Position numbers and translations under genes: made by a program
In this document: one piece after another, positions 62,665 through 64,000 of the stretch
Layout of the letters: every line of letters starts with the position of its first letter
How positions within the stretch are numbered: position 1 is the stretch's first letter
Source of the DNA: Amoebophrya sp. A120
Lineage: Eukaryota > Sar > Dinophyceae > Syndiniales > Amoebophryaceae
Assembly (NCBI GenBank): GCA_905178155.1
Contig: CAJINV010000003.1
Span: 11,268,793 to 11,332,792, forward strand
Direction of reading: 5' to 3'
DNA length: 64,000 bases
The notes under the pieces: model-generated
What the model was told of the DNA's origin: nothing
Database searches by the model: none
Seen by the model: the letters and a program-made list of their open reading frames with translations, nothing else

Positions 62665-62760
62665 AAAAAATCAGAAAAAAGCCGAAAAAAAATCAGAAAA
62701 AAGCCGAAAAAAAAGCAGAAAAAAATCAGAAAAAAGTCAGAAAAATCGGCGAGGGGAAAA
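62665..62760. repeat. A-rich tandem repeat
   Basis: Units of about 22 bp (AAAAAATCAGAAAAAAGCCG) repeated four to five times with decay. A related pair, CTCAAAAACTGATTTTTTTT / CCAAAAACTGACTTTTTTTT, lies at 62,829-62,875. Confidence 0.7.
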
Positions 62761-63334
62761 AACCAAAGGGATTTCCCTAATACATGCAAAAGTGGCCACT
62801 TTTTATGATTGGAAACTGCTCAGAAACTGCTCAAAAACTGATTTTTTTTCGCCCAAAAACTGACTTTTTTTTGCCCATTAGCTTGTCCCTGGTCAGCCGG
62901 CGATCGTGGTTTCGTGGATGGGGCAGGGGGAGTGCCTTGTTGTGTGCCCTCATGGTGTTAGGTCTCGATGCCTCTCTTTCTTTGTTTTCCTCGAGAGTGC
63001 CTCGGGCCAGGGGGCGGGACTGCGCCTGATTTCTCTTGTCAGGCAGACAGGCCCGGGCGAAGTCCCGCCCTAATTGCAGACTAAAAACTTGCTAAATTGA
63101 ACCGGCGCCCGGGCCCCGGCAGGCTTTGGGGTTTTCCGTGTTTTCAAGGCCCAGCGCAGCCGCGCAGCCGGCTCTTCTCTGGGTTTCCAGCTTTGGGGGC
63201 TTGGCCGCATTTTCGGCGGCCTTCCGGACGGTGGGTATGTCGCCCGTCTTGCGCGTATTTTGCGGCACGGGCCTGCCGGTTTGTCTCTCTGGGGTCCGGC
63301 TCGGAAATTCCGGCCTTCGGCAGGGTAGGGTTCC

Positions 63335-63835
63335 GGAGTCCGCTAAATTAGTCCGCTAATCGGGTCGCAAATTTTCAGAAAAGTGCCCAGAACGCAGTTG
63401 CTAATTTGCATTTCTAATAGTCAGCTAAAATTTTGGGCCTTTTCCGGAAGGGGTCTGCTAACCCCACTCCTAATAGTCATCTAATTGGTTCGGGCGTTGT
63501 GTTTTGGGTCTGCTAACCTGGAGCTAATTGCGCAAGGCAAGAAAACCCAATGGGATTTCCCTGTTGTTCGAGCAGGGTGTGAACAGCAGGGAAATCGCAT
63601 TGGTTTTTGGCTTTGCTGACAAATTAGCAGACGCATTCGCGCCCCGGGGGGGGCTTAATTAGTAGACAAATTAGCGGACGCATTAGCAGACACCAAAAAA
63701 AATTAGCACCCAACTAAAGACCCAATTAGCAGGGGCTTTCTTGGAATCGTCTGTGGCGTTTAGCAGACTCCCGCGAGGGGGTCGGGGGGGTAAAATTAGC
63801 AGACAAATTAGCACGGTTATCTCCGAGGTTGGTTT
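63335..63835. repeat. Palindromic field of GCTAAT / TTAGCAGAC motifs
   Basis: Left of about 63,573 the motifs run as GCTAAT and GTCTGCTAA; right of it they run inverted, as ATTAGC and TTAGCAGAC, at least 15 copies in total. The centre is a near-perfect hairpin: CCAATGGGATTTCCCTGTTG TTC and its inverted complement GAACAGCAGGGAAATC.CATTGG, with a loop of about 11 bases (63,545-63,605). No coding content. Confidence 0.75.
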
Positions 63836-64000
63836 CCGTGCGGACATATTTGGGCTACCTTGGCCGGGCGCTTGGGCGCTCGTATTTGTTCGCGAGAACC
63901 GGCCTCCGGTAGTCGTCTGGCTTTGTTATCTGAATTGCGTTAGAGGGCAGGTCGTCGCGTCCTCCTTCGTCCTTGTTGGCAGGCTTCTTGTTGTTGTGCC

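Larger units (their letters stand above)
59921..64000. other. Right end without supported genes
   Basis: 60.58-61.33 kb is GC-rich with long but composition-driven open frames on both strands. 61.9-62.25 kb is AT-rich with ATGATGG / GAAAGAAAGAAA motifs. Two open frames are weak candidates: 61,574-61,897 (107 codons, includes SDFSHLSVLSVSLRDFADFA) and 62,306-62,863, whose Lys-rich half is made by the A-rich tandem repeat at 62.66-62.76 kb. The last 700 bp are a repeat field. Confidence 0.4.

Noticed and set aside
62306-62863. 185-codon frame as a gene
   Set aside because: The Lys-rich half is translated tandem A-rich repeat and the rest is low quality; treated as repeat.
1-64000. tRNA genes, CRISPR arrays, bacterial operons, spliced-leader genes
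   Set aside because: No tRNA B-box with cloverleaf, no regularly spaced repeat array, no ribosome binding sites and no recognisable dinoflagellate spliced-leader sequence seen.
1-64000. Genome-wide reassignment of stop codons
   Set aside because: The longest frames (15.3-17.9 and 22-23.2 kb) have many Gln codons, all CAA or CAG, and no internal stops, so routine reassignment is unlikely; only isolated in-frame stops are flagged.

Overview
The window reads as nuclear DNA of a protist eukaryote. There are no operons, no Shine-Dalgarno signals and no phage or plasmid genes. Many coding exons are short and split by inserted elements. Those elements carry terminal inverted repeats (TIRs) and short target-site duplications (TSDs), and removing an element plus one TSD copy restores the reading frame. 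Abundant transposon-like introns ('introners') with non-GT-AG ends, a few canonical GT-AG introns (some only about 27-70 nt) and short TTTAGG(G)-like arrays best fit a dinoflagellate relative, perhaps a syndinian parasite of the Amoebophrya type. That placement is inference; no rRNA gene or spliced-leader gene was found.

Layout. 1-4.1 kb: no convincing gene. 4.1-5.0 kb: a secreted histidine-rich repeat protein. 5-7.8 kb: non-coding, with a full ~730-bp MITE. 7.8-23.2 kb: exons of long helical, partly charged proteins that may be paralogues, separated by GC-rich DNA and large inverted-repeat insertions, including a 1.65-kb element with a perfect TSD. 23.2-27.8 kb: mostly non-coding, with a MITE and tandem repeats. 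27.8-29.4 kb: two minus-strand coding stretches, one with an in-frame TAG. 29.8-44.1 kb: a compact plus-strand run of small multi-exon genes packed with 260-600-bp introners (plus one minus-strand ORF near 42.3 kb); it ends in a secreted protein whose intron holds another MITE. 45-51 kb: short exons and a ~3.6-kb inverted-repeat structure. 51-60 kb: more small genes, including a TFIIS N-terminal-domain protein. 60-64 kb: GC-rich then AT-rich non-coding DNA ending in a palindromic repeat field.

Most predicted proteins have no family I recognise. Only the TFIIS/Med26-like domain, an SR-like tail and several signal peptides give functional hints. Gene models were built by hand; exon joins were chosen because the frame stays open, so transcript data would be decisive. 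Where nothing is listed I saw no supportable feature.
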